From NCBI RefSeq assembly GCF_004027225.2, contig NC_044282.2:60009225-60073224 (forward strand): a stretch of 64,000 bases of DNA, written 5' to 3'. Every line of letters starts with the position of its first letter. Position 1 is the first letter of the stretch. The notes below the pieces were generated by a model. The model did not search any database, was not told the DNA's origin, and was given only the letters and a program-made list of their open reading frames with translations. The DNA comes from Strigops habroptila (lineage: Eukaryota; Chordata; Aves; Psittaciformes; Psittacidae). Below, in pieces: positions 37,320 to 48,960 of the stretch. Made by a program: the position numbers and the translations under genes.

Positions 37320-38350
37320 CATGCTCCATGATCTTTCTAGGGCCCAAGGTGAGGATGACCTTTATAGCTCTCCACACCCTCCGTTTCTCCTTTCTTAAGA
37401 TGTGTATAATGCTTAGAGACACCCGATGGGTGGACAGAGGCTGGACACTGGGGGGTTTTGTAGATGACAGGCAACAGCCCCACAATCACATCAGAGAGCT
37501 CTGTCAGAGCACTAGAATAAATCTCATCCAGTCTCATGGATGTAAATACATTTAATTTCACTAAATAGTTCTTAACCTTTTCTTCCCCCCACTGCTGGCT
37601 GTTCTCCTTCCCAAATGCTGTTGCTATGTGCAGAAGCTTGAAGCAAGTCTGCCATATATAAATTGAGGCAAAAAAAGTCATTCAACCTTTTCCATAACGA
37701 CCCATTGTTAGGCTATCCCCCCATCCAACAATCAACCCACATTTTCCCTGAAGTATGCTGTTGAAATACTTACAAACCCCCTTTTTGTTACTCTTAGCAT
37801 GTCCAACCAGTCTTTGCTCCAGCTGGTTTTAGCCCTTCTGCTTTCATCCCTAAGTACCCCAGCCATGCATTTGCACACTTCTTTCATTTCCCTCCTTATT
37901 TCCATTTCTTCTATGTTCCCTTTTAGCAGCTCCGTTCACTAAGAAGTGTCTTAATTAGCCAAGCAGGCTTTGTGCTGAAATTCCTGATTTTCATGTGCAA
38001 AGGCAGGGTTTGTTCCCAAGCTCTGAATAAGTTCTCTTTAAAAAAAACAGCCAGCTGTCTTGGACACCTTCTCCCCTCACAGCAACCTCCCAGTTCCCCA
38101 AATGAGCTGAAGTCAACTCTTCTGAGGTCCAGTCCTCAGTCTACAGCTTGTCCTCCCAAGCCTCTCTCCAGATGAAGAGATACATCATCTGGAGAGTCAT
38201 GTCATCTCACACGACACCTCCAGAACCCAGTCATCTCACAGCTATGAGAGATCAAGATGCTGCCCCTGACCACCATTGCTCTCTGCTCTTCCGTATTTAT
38301 GAGCAGCAGGTCAAGCACATTGATGGATGCAGACAGGCATCGATCAAAGA
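37320..38350 (-). mobile_element. Decayed internal CR1 fragment with ORF2 endonuclease/reverse-transcriptase remnants
   Basis: Conceptual translation of the minus strand, with frame changes, follows the order of CR1 ORF2. Near 38,340-38,290 SINVLDLLLINTEE resembles the end of the endonuclease domain. Around 37,990-37,950 KPAWLIKTLL resembles the 'RRPAWLNRELL' block. Near 37,680-37,650 the 'LNAFFASVFT' block appears as LFASIYIWQTC. From 37,600 to 37,320 come QWGEEKVKNYLVKL, MRLDEIYSSALTELSDVIVG and ESYKGHPHLGPRKIMEH, matching the start of the reverse-transcriptase domain. The catalytic FADD region and the CR1 3' end are absent, so it is truncated at the 3' side. Several stops and frameshifts make it non-functional. 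The 185-codon frame at 36,998-37,555 on the plus strand is its antisense shadow. Confidence 0.82.
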
Positions 38351-41300
38351 CACCTAAAAGCTAGCAAGAGGAAGGCAAGCATAGTAGTTAAAGGCGGATG
38401 ACAGACCCTGATGGTGCAAGTTTTTCTTTCCTGGAAAACTGGGTTAGAAACAGGGACAGTCCTGCTCTCGCTGGAACTGGCCTGGATCTCTTCCAGGTGC
38501 CAACCTACCTGCTTGCTTACTACTCTCCACCCTTATTTCCTTCTCTCCCCTAAAACGACCCAAGCGTGGCAAAGTACCCTGGATTGACTTTATGCCTCAG
38601 GTTTTTTGCATGGTTTAGCCACATTAGTTAAAATGTACTTGAAATCATCACTGCAGCTCTGCATATGGCTGCACAAATGTGTCTGCCAGTACACGAGAGG
38701 GTTAGGAAGAAGATGACAAGGGCAGGAGCCCACAACTCCTCAGCACCAGCTTGTGCTGTTAGCGGAGCTACACACTCTGCCTATCTTGCAAAGAAAACAC
38801 AACTAAGGGTGAGCCTCACAACCAGCCCCGTGCTCCCTGGCACGTACCAGCAGCACTTTCCCAAACGACACCTCGGAGCTGATGGTAGCACTGGCTCATC
38901 TCCAGCAGCAGTCTGATACAGCTGCCCTGTTGGGAGAGGAAGGATGTTTAGCTATGGTATGGATGTCATCACATGGATGGCATCATCTATACCATGCCAC
39001 ATGGTTCTTGGGGACAGAGTGTAGTTCCTGACCTGTTTTACTTACTAATACAGACATAGTCACAGAGCCTGAATCCGAGGTCTTGCATTTGTAAAAGGTT
39101 CAGCTGCAGTGCTTCAGCCAATGCTTGCGCCAAGTGGGATTTGCAGATGCACTCTCCCAAAGCACCAGACCAGCCTGTGTTTCCTCCGCTTGGCCAGACA
39201 TCCAGCCGGGCCTGCCCAAGACCTTAAGTCCTGTAAAAGCGCAGGGGCATGCTTTTCCCCTGATACCATGCTGCCTTCCTCTCCCCTTGCTCTAACCGGT
39301 GGGAGAGTCTATTATGTCAAGCCTGGCTGCCAGCATTATGGCCCATAGGAAGTAAGGCTTTGGATGAGTTCAATCCCAGCGGATCTGAGATGCTCAGCCT
39401 CCCACCCCTCCAAGCTTAGCTCGCCTTTCTTTCCCAGTGGTACCCTGCGGAGTGTTTACTCCCGCCTCCCCTCTCCCCGCTGCACCGCTTTGTTTCCCTT
39501 TCAATGCTCAGCGGCTGCAGGGGTTTGATCACCTGCGGCTTATTAATTGCGATGCCCGGCTCTCCTCCTCCTCTGCGAAAAGCAAAGGAAGAAAGGTCCC
39601 CTTTTAGCTTCTCCCTGGGGGCTCGTTTTGTCTATGGGCCTCCAATACCCTCAGAGAGCAGCTCTGTCCCGTCCCCTTGTGCATCCTGCTCATACAAAGC
39701 CCTCTTTGTGCTGGCTCTGGGCTCCAGCCAGCACGGGCTGCAAGCACATGCTTATCTTTAAGCAGAAGCAGCATTACCGGCTTCAGCAGGACCACTTGCA
39801 TACCGAGACGAGGAGTGCATCGTGCCAGGCATCTGAGCTCCTCCTGCAGCACTCCGGAAATGCCCTGCCCCAACACACAATGCAACCAGTCACCCCTTTT
39901 CCACGCTGCTCTTGGGGTCGGGAACATAAGGCCTCCAAGCAAGGCAATGCAAAGGGAATGATGATCCTGCTGTCATGTCTGCCATCACTTACTGGCACCA
40001 GCCAGCAAGATGCCGGACTGCTTGGCCAGGCTTTGGGGGGCTCTTGCCAACACAGGATTCCTCAGAGGCTCACCCCACTCTCCCAGGGTGATTGCGAAGG
40101 AGGCAGGGAGAACTGCAGGAATCTCTGGCAACAGCACAGTGCCAAAACTCCTCTGGGGATGCAAAGATTCAATTCATCATGCCCAGGTACCTGCGGGGTT
40201 TTCATGCATTGCAGAGAAGGCTGTTTCCCTGGGGAAGCTGTCTGAGAAGAGAAGGGGATGAGGGGATTCAAGGGCTGCTCTTAAAAAAGGCAAAATGGTT
40301 TTCATATCTGGAGTGGGCTCACTAAGAGGGGTTTCAGAGAGGGGTTTGAGGGAATTCCCTCTGGCCTGTTTTTGCTTGGAAAGGTGGCAAATTCCCCATT
40401 CCTCCTGGTTTCTCCTCACTAGGCTGCACTTGCAGACAAGTATGCAAGTCACTGACTCCAGGATTGTTTTAGCAGGGCTGCTCACAAACAGCAAGCTGAG
40501 CACAGGCTCTTTCTGCTCTTTTCCGTGGGTGCCAGAGAGGAAAACACACTGCTTCACTGATGCAGGAATACCCCTAACCTCAAAGAAACTATACCTGTGT
40601 GTTATTGTAGGGTCTTTTCTAAGGGGAACACCCTGATTTGTAATTGCCAAGTTGCTGTTGTCAAGATTTGTGCTGTCACAGCCTGATATTTTTCCCATTG
40701 GGCTGTTTGCAGGTGGAAATGATCAGCTTGGGGATGGCAGTCCAGGTTATTTACCCACCTCCAGAACGAACCTTGAATCCCAATAGCATAAGCCCTTGCC
40801 TAGCTTCTTGCAGAGAGGTTTCCCAGGAGTTTTGCTGGTTTATGTGCACTCACATTGTTTGCCCATGCCAGCTTGTTGCCACATGCGAGTGCCTGTGCAT
40901 GTTGCTGGTGGGTTTTGTAATGCTGTTGGAGTGGGAAAAGGAGCAAAGCTGTCTCTTGCAGGTAAGTCTTTTGCAGGATGGGAAAACCTTTGTTTTCTGT
41001 CCCTCGCCAGCACAGCTCAGGGGGGAAGAGGAAAACAAAGCTGCTCCCTCTGAAATCAAGGAGCACAGCGAAAAATGAGGGCTTGAGGGATGTGGCAGCA
41101 GCAGACAAAGGCACTGAGGAGAGGGGAGGGAGCGAGGAGCTGGCTCCAAAGCTGCTGGCCGGGTTGCCATGGATTTTGTGCTAATCGTCCCTTTCCTTGC
41201 CTGGAAGCAGAGGGAAAAGGGAGGGTTTTGTGCATGGAGGAGCTGCCTTCCTACCTGAGCTGTCTCCTGTGACCATCTGCCCAGTGGCTGTGCCAGGCTG

Positions 41301-42084
41301 AAGGGCCAAAATTTGCTGGTATAGGACATATTAGGAAATAAGGAGGTGATGTCCCTGCTCCAGAGCACACTGCTGAGCTCCTGGCTGCAGTCAGACCTGG
41401 CCGTGCTCTCCAGCAGCCTGCATGCTCCGGATCATGCTGTGTTTGCAGCGCAAGTGATGGGAAGGGGAGATTTGCAGGAGCAGATGAGGGGGCTGGGATT
41501 TTCAGGTACCGATGTGAGCTGCAGGACATGTCCAGACCCCAGACACACCTCCAAAACCATTCTGTTCTCCTGCAGTGCAGACATTAACACTCCGCCCTAC
41601 ATGAAAATGTCCCTCCTCAGATTTCATCTGTCTCCAAGTCACAGGGTGTATGTTCACGAGCACATTTCTCACCTTGACATCCAGGATGCTGTCATCTACC
41701 TGGACCAGGAAGAGGGTGTCACATCTCTGCTAAACCTCACTTCCTCCAAGTGATTGCTTTTTATTAAGCCCTGGGTTTGAGAGCATCAGGAAAGCCACTC
41801 CAGTAAGGCTAAATGCAATGCTGGCTTCCCTGAGAGTGCAGCTGCCTCTGCCAACACAGGTGAGGATGCTCGCAGTGAAGTATGAGGAGTCAGAGCTGGC
41901 ATCAAGCATTCAGGAAGGCAATCACGTGTCACAAAGCCTGAGGTTTTGAGGGCTCCCTGTGCTGTTATAAAAGGATTATAATTTATTAACATGGCTGCCA
42001 AATCCCATTAATTGTCCTCAGACATGTAAAGAGATCTCTAGCTGCAGATCAGCTTCCAGGAGAGTGATGTATCAGTATTCAGGT

Positions 42085-42470
42085 GTGGAATGGTGCGTGT
42101 GTGTGCTGCTGTGCACGTGTGTGTTGGCATGTGTGTGTGTGGCACAGGTATGTTCTTGCTATTGACCACGCTAAACGTGCTCATGTGTAACAGACTCTTA
42201 CATGTGTGTATGCATACAGGTAACATGTTCAAAACATAGTAAAGTGATGACAAACAATGTGTGTTTACCACAGTGCTTGTGCACATGTGTATCCCTCTTT
42301 TTTGAACACAGCAGTGTGTGAAAACTATTTACATGTGATACACGTAGACCACACAGCATGTGCACAACATTCACATGACCTTGCATGTGTACCACTGTAT
42401 GTGCAAATGAATGTGTGCCCCATGTTGCACTGTGTGAGCACAACATAGGGCTGGTACTGTGCATGTGGCT
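42085..42470. repeat. TG/CA-rich degenerate repeat
   Basis: Clean (TG)n runs at about 42,096-42,145 grade into 300 bp rich in CATGTG, CACATG and TGTGTG words. It looks like an old, expanded and mutated dinucleotide repeat of alternating purine-pyrimidine character. The minus-strand frames through it are Thr/His/Cys-rich translations of the repeat. Confidence 0.65.
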
Positions 42471-45400
42471 CATGGCAGCTCATTTTAATCTTCATTTTCA
42501 GGATGTTCCCTTGAAGAGCTCTGAGGGGCAAAGCTGGGATCCAGAGCTGAACACACCAACGCATGGGGTTGCAAACCTGTCCTACTCCACACCAATCTCC
42601 CTAGCCTGCTCCTTTCATTGCTGTTCTCCAGCTCCTCTCCCCTCCTCAGCATCCCTTCCAACAACCTTTATTTCCCTGAAATGCCCTCATTTGTGGGACT
42701 GAGATAAGGGCACCACTCAAAAAGAATGCAGATGTTCTTCATTCAGTCTAGCCTTCCAGCTGGCTGCCAGCATCTCCTACTCCAGCCCCTCCAATAGATA
42801 AAGTGTAGAGACAGTGCCGTAGGAAGCCCTGCTTGAATAAGAAGCCATTTGCGGGCTCACGTTTCAGTTTCTCCTTCCCTCACATTCCAAACAGTCAAAT
42901 ATTTGCCTGTCCTTGCAGCATCTCTCTGTAGAAATAAGGGAGGAGGGGAAGAAAATGGCCTCATCTCACCCAGCCCATCTGTCCCCTGTGCTGGTGTAGG
43001 TCTCATTAAGAGAGAGGACATAATTAACGAAGACATAAATAAAAGCTGTGCTGGTCCTGCTTTACTGTTTAGTTGTGTTCCCAGATATTTATCTGCTCAG
43101 TTGTTAGTGCTCATCCTGCACTGGCTGTATCCAAGGGACCCCTCCTCTTGACTTCTGTGGGGCTTGGAGCACTATATACAAGCAAACCTCAAGTCTGCTG
43201 CAGGCAGGAGCTGATCTTGCCACTGCTCCTCAAGGATGATGAGGGGATGGAGCTCCAGCTGCCCTCCTGGTGGTATGTCCCTTTCTGGGTGGAGCTGTCC
43301 ATGTCCACCATGTCCACCTCAGGAGGTCTTGACAGGCTGAGGCTAAATCCATGCATGCACTGCTTCTAGAGCTCTTCTGGGCACCACTTCCAGAAAACTT
43401 CCTTGTTTTCCTGGGTTTTTCATGGTGACTCTTGAGATACTTACCCACCTCCGCTGCTGCAAAATTCAGAGCTCATAAGCACATGAGATGGGCTTAAAAT
43501 CTGCAAACCTGAGCTTAGAGGACCTCTGAACTTTTTAAAACCACAGCAAAGGCTCCCAACATGGTCACTTCTGTGGGCATCTGCTTTATACTCTGAGGTT
43601 GTGGTGTTCAGGTACCAGAGCCCATAAAGCAGAGGTGTAGCTGGTTTGGAACTGCAAGATCCCCTAAACAAAGCCATGGTGCCCCATCCAGGCCCTGAAG
43701 AATGGGTGTCATCACACCAAGAGCCCTTACCAGCCCATCAGTCCAGTCAATGGCAGTGGTTATCCTTGTCATCGCAAGCACCAAGTGGGCACAGGATTTT
43801 ACTGGCAAAGGATGAAAGCACCTGCCCTCATCAGGATCTCACTTTAAGGATGCATCTTCATCCTGGGCCACACTTTCAAGCTTCTGCCACCAGTGTAAGG
43901 TTTTCCTGAGTGAGACTGTGTTCAATTGCTACGGATGGCTCAAGCCCCCAGGAATTTCTCTTATCCCCTCCTTGAATCTCCATACCCCCTGGGCTCAGCA
44001 GGAGAGGATGCAGTAGCCCAGGAGTCAGAAGGTTTTTGAGGGCTCCCAAAGGTTTATGCTCCAGTCCAGGCTGGGAGACGTCTCTGTTGCGCATGCATGG
44101 GCAGGAGCAGCCATTCCCCACTGCACCATCACGGTTTCAGCCCCAGGATGAGGTTCATCACACACTCAGTCCTTCCCAAAGGATGCCTGAGCTGTGGGGA
44201 GGACCTGAACCACTTTACCTATTGAAACTGCAACATCATTTCTAAAGCAAGGAGCTTCTAGCTCAAGTAAAAACCAGATGAATCCCCTCCTCTTCCTCCT
44301 CCTGCCTCCTTTCACTCCTGCAAGGCAACCTTGACCAGGGGTTTTGCTCTGGGGAGCAAAGGGAGGCAGTGAGGGGGTTTGCAGTTTGACACAAAACTGG
44401 GTTAATTCAGCGTGGAAGGGTTTTTTGTCTCCCTGTTGCTCACTTGTCAAGGGAAGAGCGTGCTCCTTCCCCTTCTCTTTATTCATATTCCAAGCTCATT
44501 TGCTGCAGTGGGAGCTGTGCAGCCGCCAGCCAGGCTGGGAAGCACATCTGCATTGTGATGTAGTCAGAAACGTGGGTCTCCAAATCAATTACTGACCTGC
44601 TGCTGCTCCAGAATTTGCTCAGGATGGATTTGCACAGTGGCTGTAGGGAGACAGAGAATGGCTTAGCCTCATTTTATGCCTCTCTGCTTCTTTGGCTTCC
44701 TTGGAGGCAAAGCTGTGCTTTATTTGGTCGATCTGATTAATTACACCTTATAAAATATCCCCATTTGTCCTGATCTTCCTTCTCTTGGTATCAGTTCTGA
44801 TTGTTGATGCACAACTGGCTTTGGGGTGCATTTTTTCCTACAACACTTATGAATGATGCCGACTTTGTATCCGTTTGTTGTCCACCTCTTCTTCCTTTCA
44901 AACAACTTTGGAACCTCTCAATCCCTGCCACCTTTGACAGAGCAGTGAACCTCAGGGATGTCACATTCCCACAAATGTTTCTCAACTGCTTTTCCATCAG
45001 TGTATTTATCTAGCAGAGGACACGCTTGAGACTATTTCCATACCAGTGAACTAACCAGTGCCTGGACTTGTCTTCCATCCCAAAGCACCCCTGGCCATAT
45101 CAAGTGGCCATGAAGGTGGTGAATATGACAACTGCCAACCCACCTTTAACTAAATCCTAGCGAGCAAGTGATGAAACCATCAGGGAATCAGTTTAAAACA
45201 GATAGCACAAATTAGCTTTTGGCACAGTGGGCATCAGAAACTATAAGGATGCTGGGAAAAGAGCAAGAAATAGATGTGGGCAGCAGGGCCACAAATGGAT
45301 GTTAAAGAATAGGCTGGGATGTTCTCCCTAGTGTCCCTAACCCCAGGGGGAGAGAATGCTGAGGAAGCACTCAAGGATTGACCCATGGAGAGTTGCTGGG

Positions 45401-46449
45401 TTCAGGAGCTCTCCCTAAAAAGCATCTCTTTGGTCTGCATTGTCTCAAGGGACCATGCTGTGACCCCTGGAGATATTTCCTATGTCCACCTCTGCTTATA
45501 CCACCCAGATCCTCACAGTTCCTCCTGGGACTGATGCCTCTTGCTCAAAGTGCTGTGCAAACACACCCAGAGGGAGCCCACAGGCCAGCTGGGAAGCAGG
45601 GAGGCAGATGAGGAGGCAGAGAGTCACAGTCCCCAGAGGTCCTGCAAGGACAGAGACCATGGAAAATAGAGGAAACTGGGGTCTTGGGAGAGGTGATTTT
45701 CCTCAAAGAGCAGCTCTCCATCTCCATCTGTGTCACATGCAGAGCAAAGCTGGGAGTGCCAGAGAGCTGAGCATCGGGTTTTGCTGAGCCGTGAACATGG
45801 AGAGGCGGGTGTCATTTGTCTCAATAAACTGGAGATATATTTGCCTTTCCTTGGCAGTATCATGTGCTGGCAGGAAATGGAAAGGCAGAAACGTCAGCTC
45901 TTCCCACATTTAGAGAGCACATGGACACCCAGCTCTTCTCAACCATCCACAGAGACACTGAGGAAGCACATGGAGTGTGTGCGGTCATGGCCAACACTCA
46001 GATCTACTAGAGGGGTGTATTTTAGCCTTTTCAGGGGGAAAACAACCAAACCAACCCAAAACCAACCAGCAGGGGAATCCAGCCCTGTGTTCATTTAGAA
46101 GTCCCTATACAAACAAACAAACATGCGCACGTGTGCATTAAATAAGTAAATACAGGAAGTTTTAGTTCTCCTAGGGCTTTACCCTCAGCTCACTGCTGGA
46201 GACCAGAACATCTCCTGAATAAAGTCAGTTCTCAGCTTGAACTCCCAGCAGGCATCTAGGGGCCTCGGGAGCAGCTCCCTTCCGCAGATAAAAGATCAGC
46301 TTTGGAGAAGGGCTTTGGGACTTGATTATTTCAGTTTCTGTTAAATCCTCTCATTTTCCTGTTTGCTTAAGGGCTAACTGGAGAGGGGTGGTAGTTGGAA
46401 ATGCCCTCATCAGGCAAATGCCAGTGTGGGAAGTTGCAGGCTAGAAGAG

Positions 46450-46481
46450 AGTATTTACCCTGGAAGAGCGGGGTAAATACT
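46450..46481. promoter_or_regulatory. Perfect 11-bp inverted repeat holding two forkhead-type motifs
   Basis: Arms AGTATTTACCC (46,450-46,460) and GGGTAAATACT (46,471-46,481) are exactly complementary around a 10-base spacer. Each arm contains TATTTAC/GTAAATA, a forkhead-factor core. It is intergenic, 16 kb downstream of FAM167A. Regulatory function is inferred. Confidence 0.35.
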
Positions 46482-48807
46482 GCAGGGACCAAAGCACAAA
46501 AGGATCCCTGAAACCTAATGCTAGTCCCATTCCTCTGTGGTGGGGAATCCTGTTTCTCTTCAGTGTTGCTGCACTCAAGATCTCCCCTGCTAACTGGGAG
46601 AGCTTTAAAGCCCCACTGAAGTCATTCAGGTCTTCCCCTGCATTCAGATATCCTTCTTACAACTGTTCCTCCAGGGAATTTGGAGGTACCAGAACGCTCC
46701 TGGGGTCATCTGCGTCAGCTCAAGCAAACTGGTGAGCCCCAAGGAGACAAGCAAAAAGCAGAGATGGCCATTGCCAAAAGCAGTCTGGGAAGGAGGAACC
46801 TTCCCGGCCTTGCGCATAACATTTTCAAGGATCACAGTTTCCACCAGCACCTTTGAAAGAGGCGGCAAGACATCCATTCCCAGAAACAGATCAGAGAAAG
46901 GGCCTCTGCCTGCAGAGATGAAGGCAGAGGATTCACTAAAAGGATTTCTGCATCCACAGCAACCTTTGAAAATGATCTTTGATCCGGAAAAAAGGCAAAG
47001 AAGCACCACGCAATGGATGCGTCTTTACAGCGTTCAAGTTTGTGCCCCACAGCTCCTAGGCTTCTTTCATCCACTTGCACAAGACTTCCAGACAATCCCA
47101 TAACCCTCATTTCTCCTTCCTATGTTCCCTTGATCTCCCAGGTGCTATAATTCCACTTCCTTCTCTCCCCCATCCCCCTGTCTCATACCCATCCTTGGCC
47201 CTCTGGCTGTGGATACACCATGTCTTGGCTTTGTTCAGAGCTATACAGGTGCTGAGCAAGAGAGCAGAGGCACTACCTGGTTGCTGTATCTGTGCTCTAG
47301 TGGATACCAACTAGCCTGAGGCTCTGTCACCCCTGCCCTTCCTTCAGTGCCAACAGTAATGCATCTCCTGTTCTCCAACCAGCAAACTAAAAACCTGCAA
47401 GAATCAAATATCTTTGAGACCTGCACCCCTAGATCAGATGTGGCTGTGATTTGTCACTTATTGCAAGGTTGACTAACCTTGCAGACAAGTAGGTGGCATA
47501 GATCTGCATGGTCATGCAAGCCCCTTTCTTTAGAAACCCGAACAAAACAGCATTTCAGAGCCCTGAGTTGGCTGTTGGCTGTGCTGTGGTTTCATTTCCT
47601 CCAAATGTTGCTATGTAAACACTAATCAGTCCAAATTATTCAAATCACAACTGTCGAGCATGGAAGTAGCATTAATGAGGAAAAAGAGGGAACAGATTGG
47701 TGAAGCAGAAAGTGTCCTTTGGCTGGAGGTCGGTGGCTCCCATCCAAAACATGCAACTCACACCCCTTCCTCCCCCATAGCCCTTGGAAAACCCTCCTGT
47801 TGGGAGAGAGCTCTGGGCCAGGTTGTCCAGCCCGTGGCTGGCTAAACACTAGGGAATATTTCCCATGGAGCACGTAAGCACCTTGGGGGCTGACTCCAAC
47901 GTGAAATGTCCCAGGGACTGGAAGGGCTCTGTTCCGCTCTGCTGACGGGTTTCCAGCCAGTGCAGGACCACTTTGACTTGCTACTGCAAAACCAGGCTCA
48001 GTGTGAGTGCAAGGCTCTGTTTTATCCTTTCAGTGCCCTTGTGCAGGCTCATGATTCCTTTAACTCATTTACAAACCCAGCTAAGCTTCAAAGCACTTTT
48101 AACACCTATGGTTTCAGCCATGGCCATGGTGGTTCCTGGAGGCAGACTCGTGCCAGGTCATGGTGCCTGATGCATCTCAGGCTCATCTCTGGGAGATGAA
48201 GTGACTGCAGAAGTCTGTAGCAATGCTAGATGAGCCCTCCATGTGGTTTGGAGACTATTTCATATGAGGGGAAGAGGCTCTCATCCTGCCTCAAAGCTTT
48301 ACACAACATGGCCAGGCCCTTCTTGGCCTCCTAGCACCAAAGCATGGCAGCATGGGCTTTGATTACTCATAACCAGCACATTGCTACATACTCAGTACCC
48401 CATGCAAAAATTAGCTATAGCCGACAAGCACTGTGCGTAAGCCAAAAAGGGAAGGCAGATGTTGCAACGGGTTGTTCTGTGTTGGTAAGACTGGGGAGTG
48501 ACACAGGGTGGGTGCTTGAAGGTTTCTCCAGGCATTTGCCAAGGGCCTAAGCATGGTGTAAATAACACTCACAGCTCTGGACAAGCACCTCACATCATGC
48601 TCACCCTGGTTGTGAGTCTGAAACAGCCACAGTGTGGACAACACTTAGCAAAACACCTCCCAAAGCAGAGGACACAAGTGCAGACCCCTGTCAACGCTTG
48701 TCCCAGCCGGGCCGGTAGGCAGGTTGCTGCTGCTGTGCCAGTCTGTGAAAGGGAACTATTGGCTTTGCTACAAGGCAATAGCTTATGGAAAAGGAGCAGA
48801 AACAAAT

Positions 48808-48960
48808 TCCCAGAGAGGTTGTGGGATGTCCATTCATGGAGGTATTAAAGACTCAGCTGGATGTGGCCCTGAGTGACCTGATTTAATCAGACCTGCACTG
48901 AGCAGGACATAGGATGAGATGAGCTACAGAAGTCCCTTCCAACCAGAATTATTCCATGAT
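48808..48960 (+). mobile_element. CR1 LINE 3' end, old subfamily
   Basis: Sense-orientation match to an older CR1 3' end: 'cccagagaggttgtggga', 'tggaggtattaaagactcag', 'ggccctgagtgacctgattt', 'agtcccttccaaccagaatt', ending 'attccatgat'. It is more diverged than the 55-56 kb copies and belongs to a different subfamily by its spacer. Confidence 0.85.

Larger units (their letters stand above)
38351..48807. other. Intergenic sequence without a recognised gene
   Basis: No convincing exon. The block around 39.15-40.25 kb is relatively GC- and CpG-rich and has long overlapping open frames on both strands, the largest 232 codons at 39,547-40,245. None has recognisable motifs. TG/CA-rich sequence lies at 42,085-42,470. 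A forkhead-type palindrome lies at 46,450-46,481. Short A/C-rich low-complexity tracts occur near 46,027-46,125. Confidence 0.5.

Noticed and set aside
36998..37555. 185-codon open frame on the plus strand
   Set aside because: Its second half is antisense to the decayed CR1 ORF2 fragment. No homology or splice support.
41346..41753. 135-codon open frame in intergenic DNA
   Set aside because: No family resemblance and no evidence of splicing; length is within chance expectation for 64 kb. Worth only a routine protein search.
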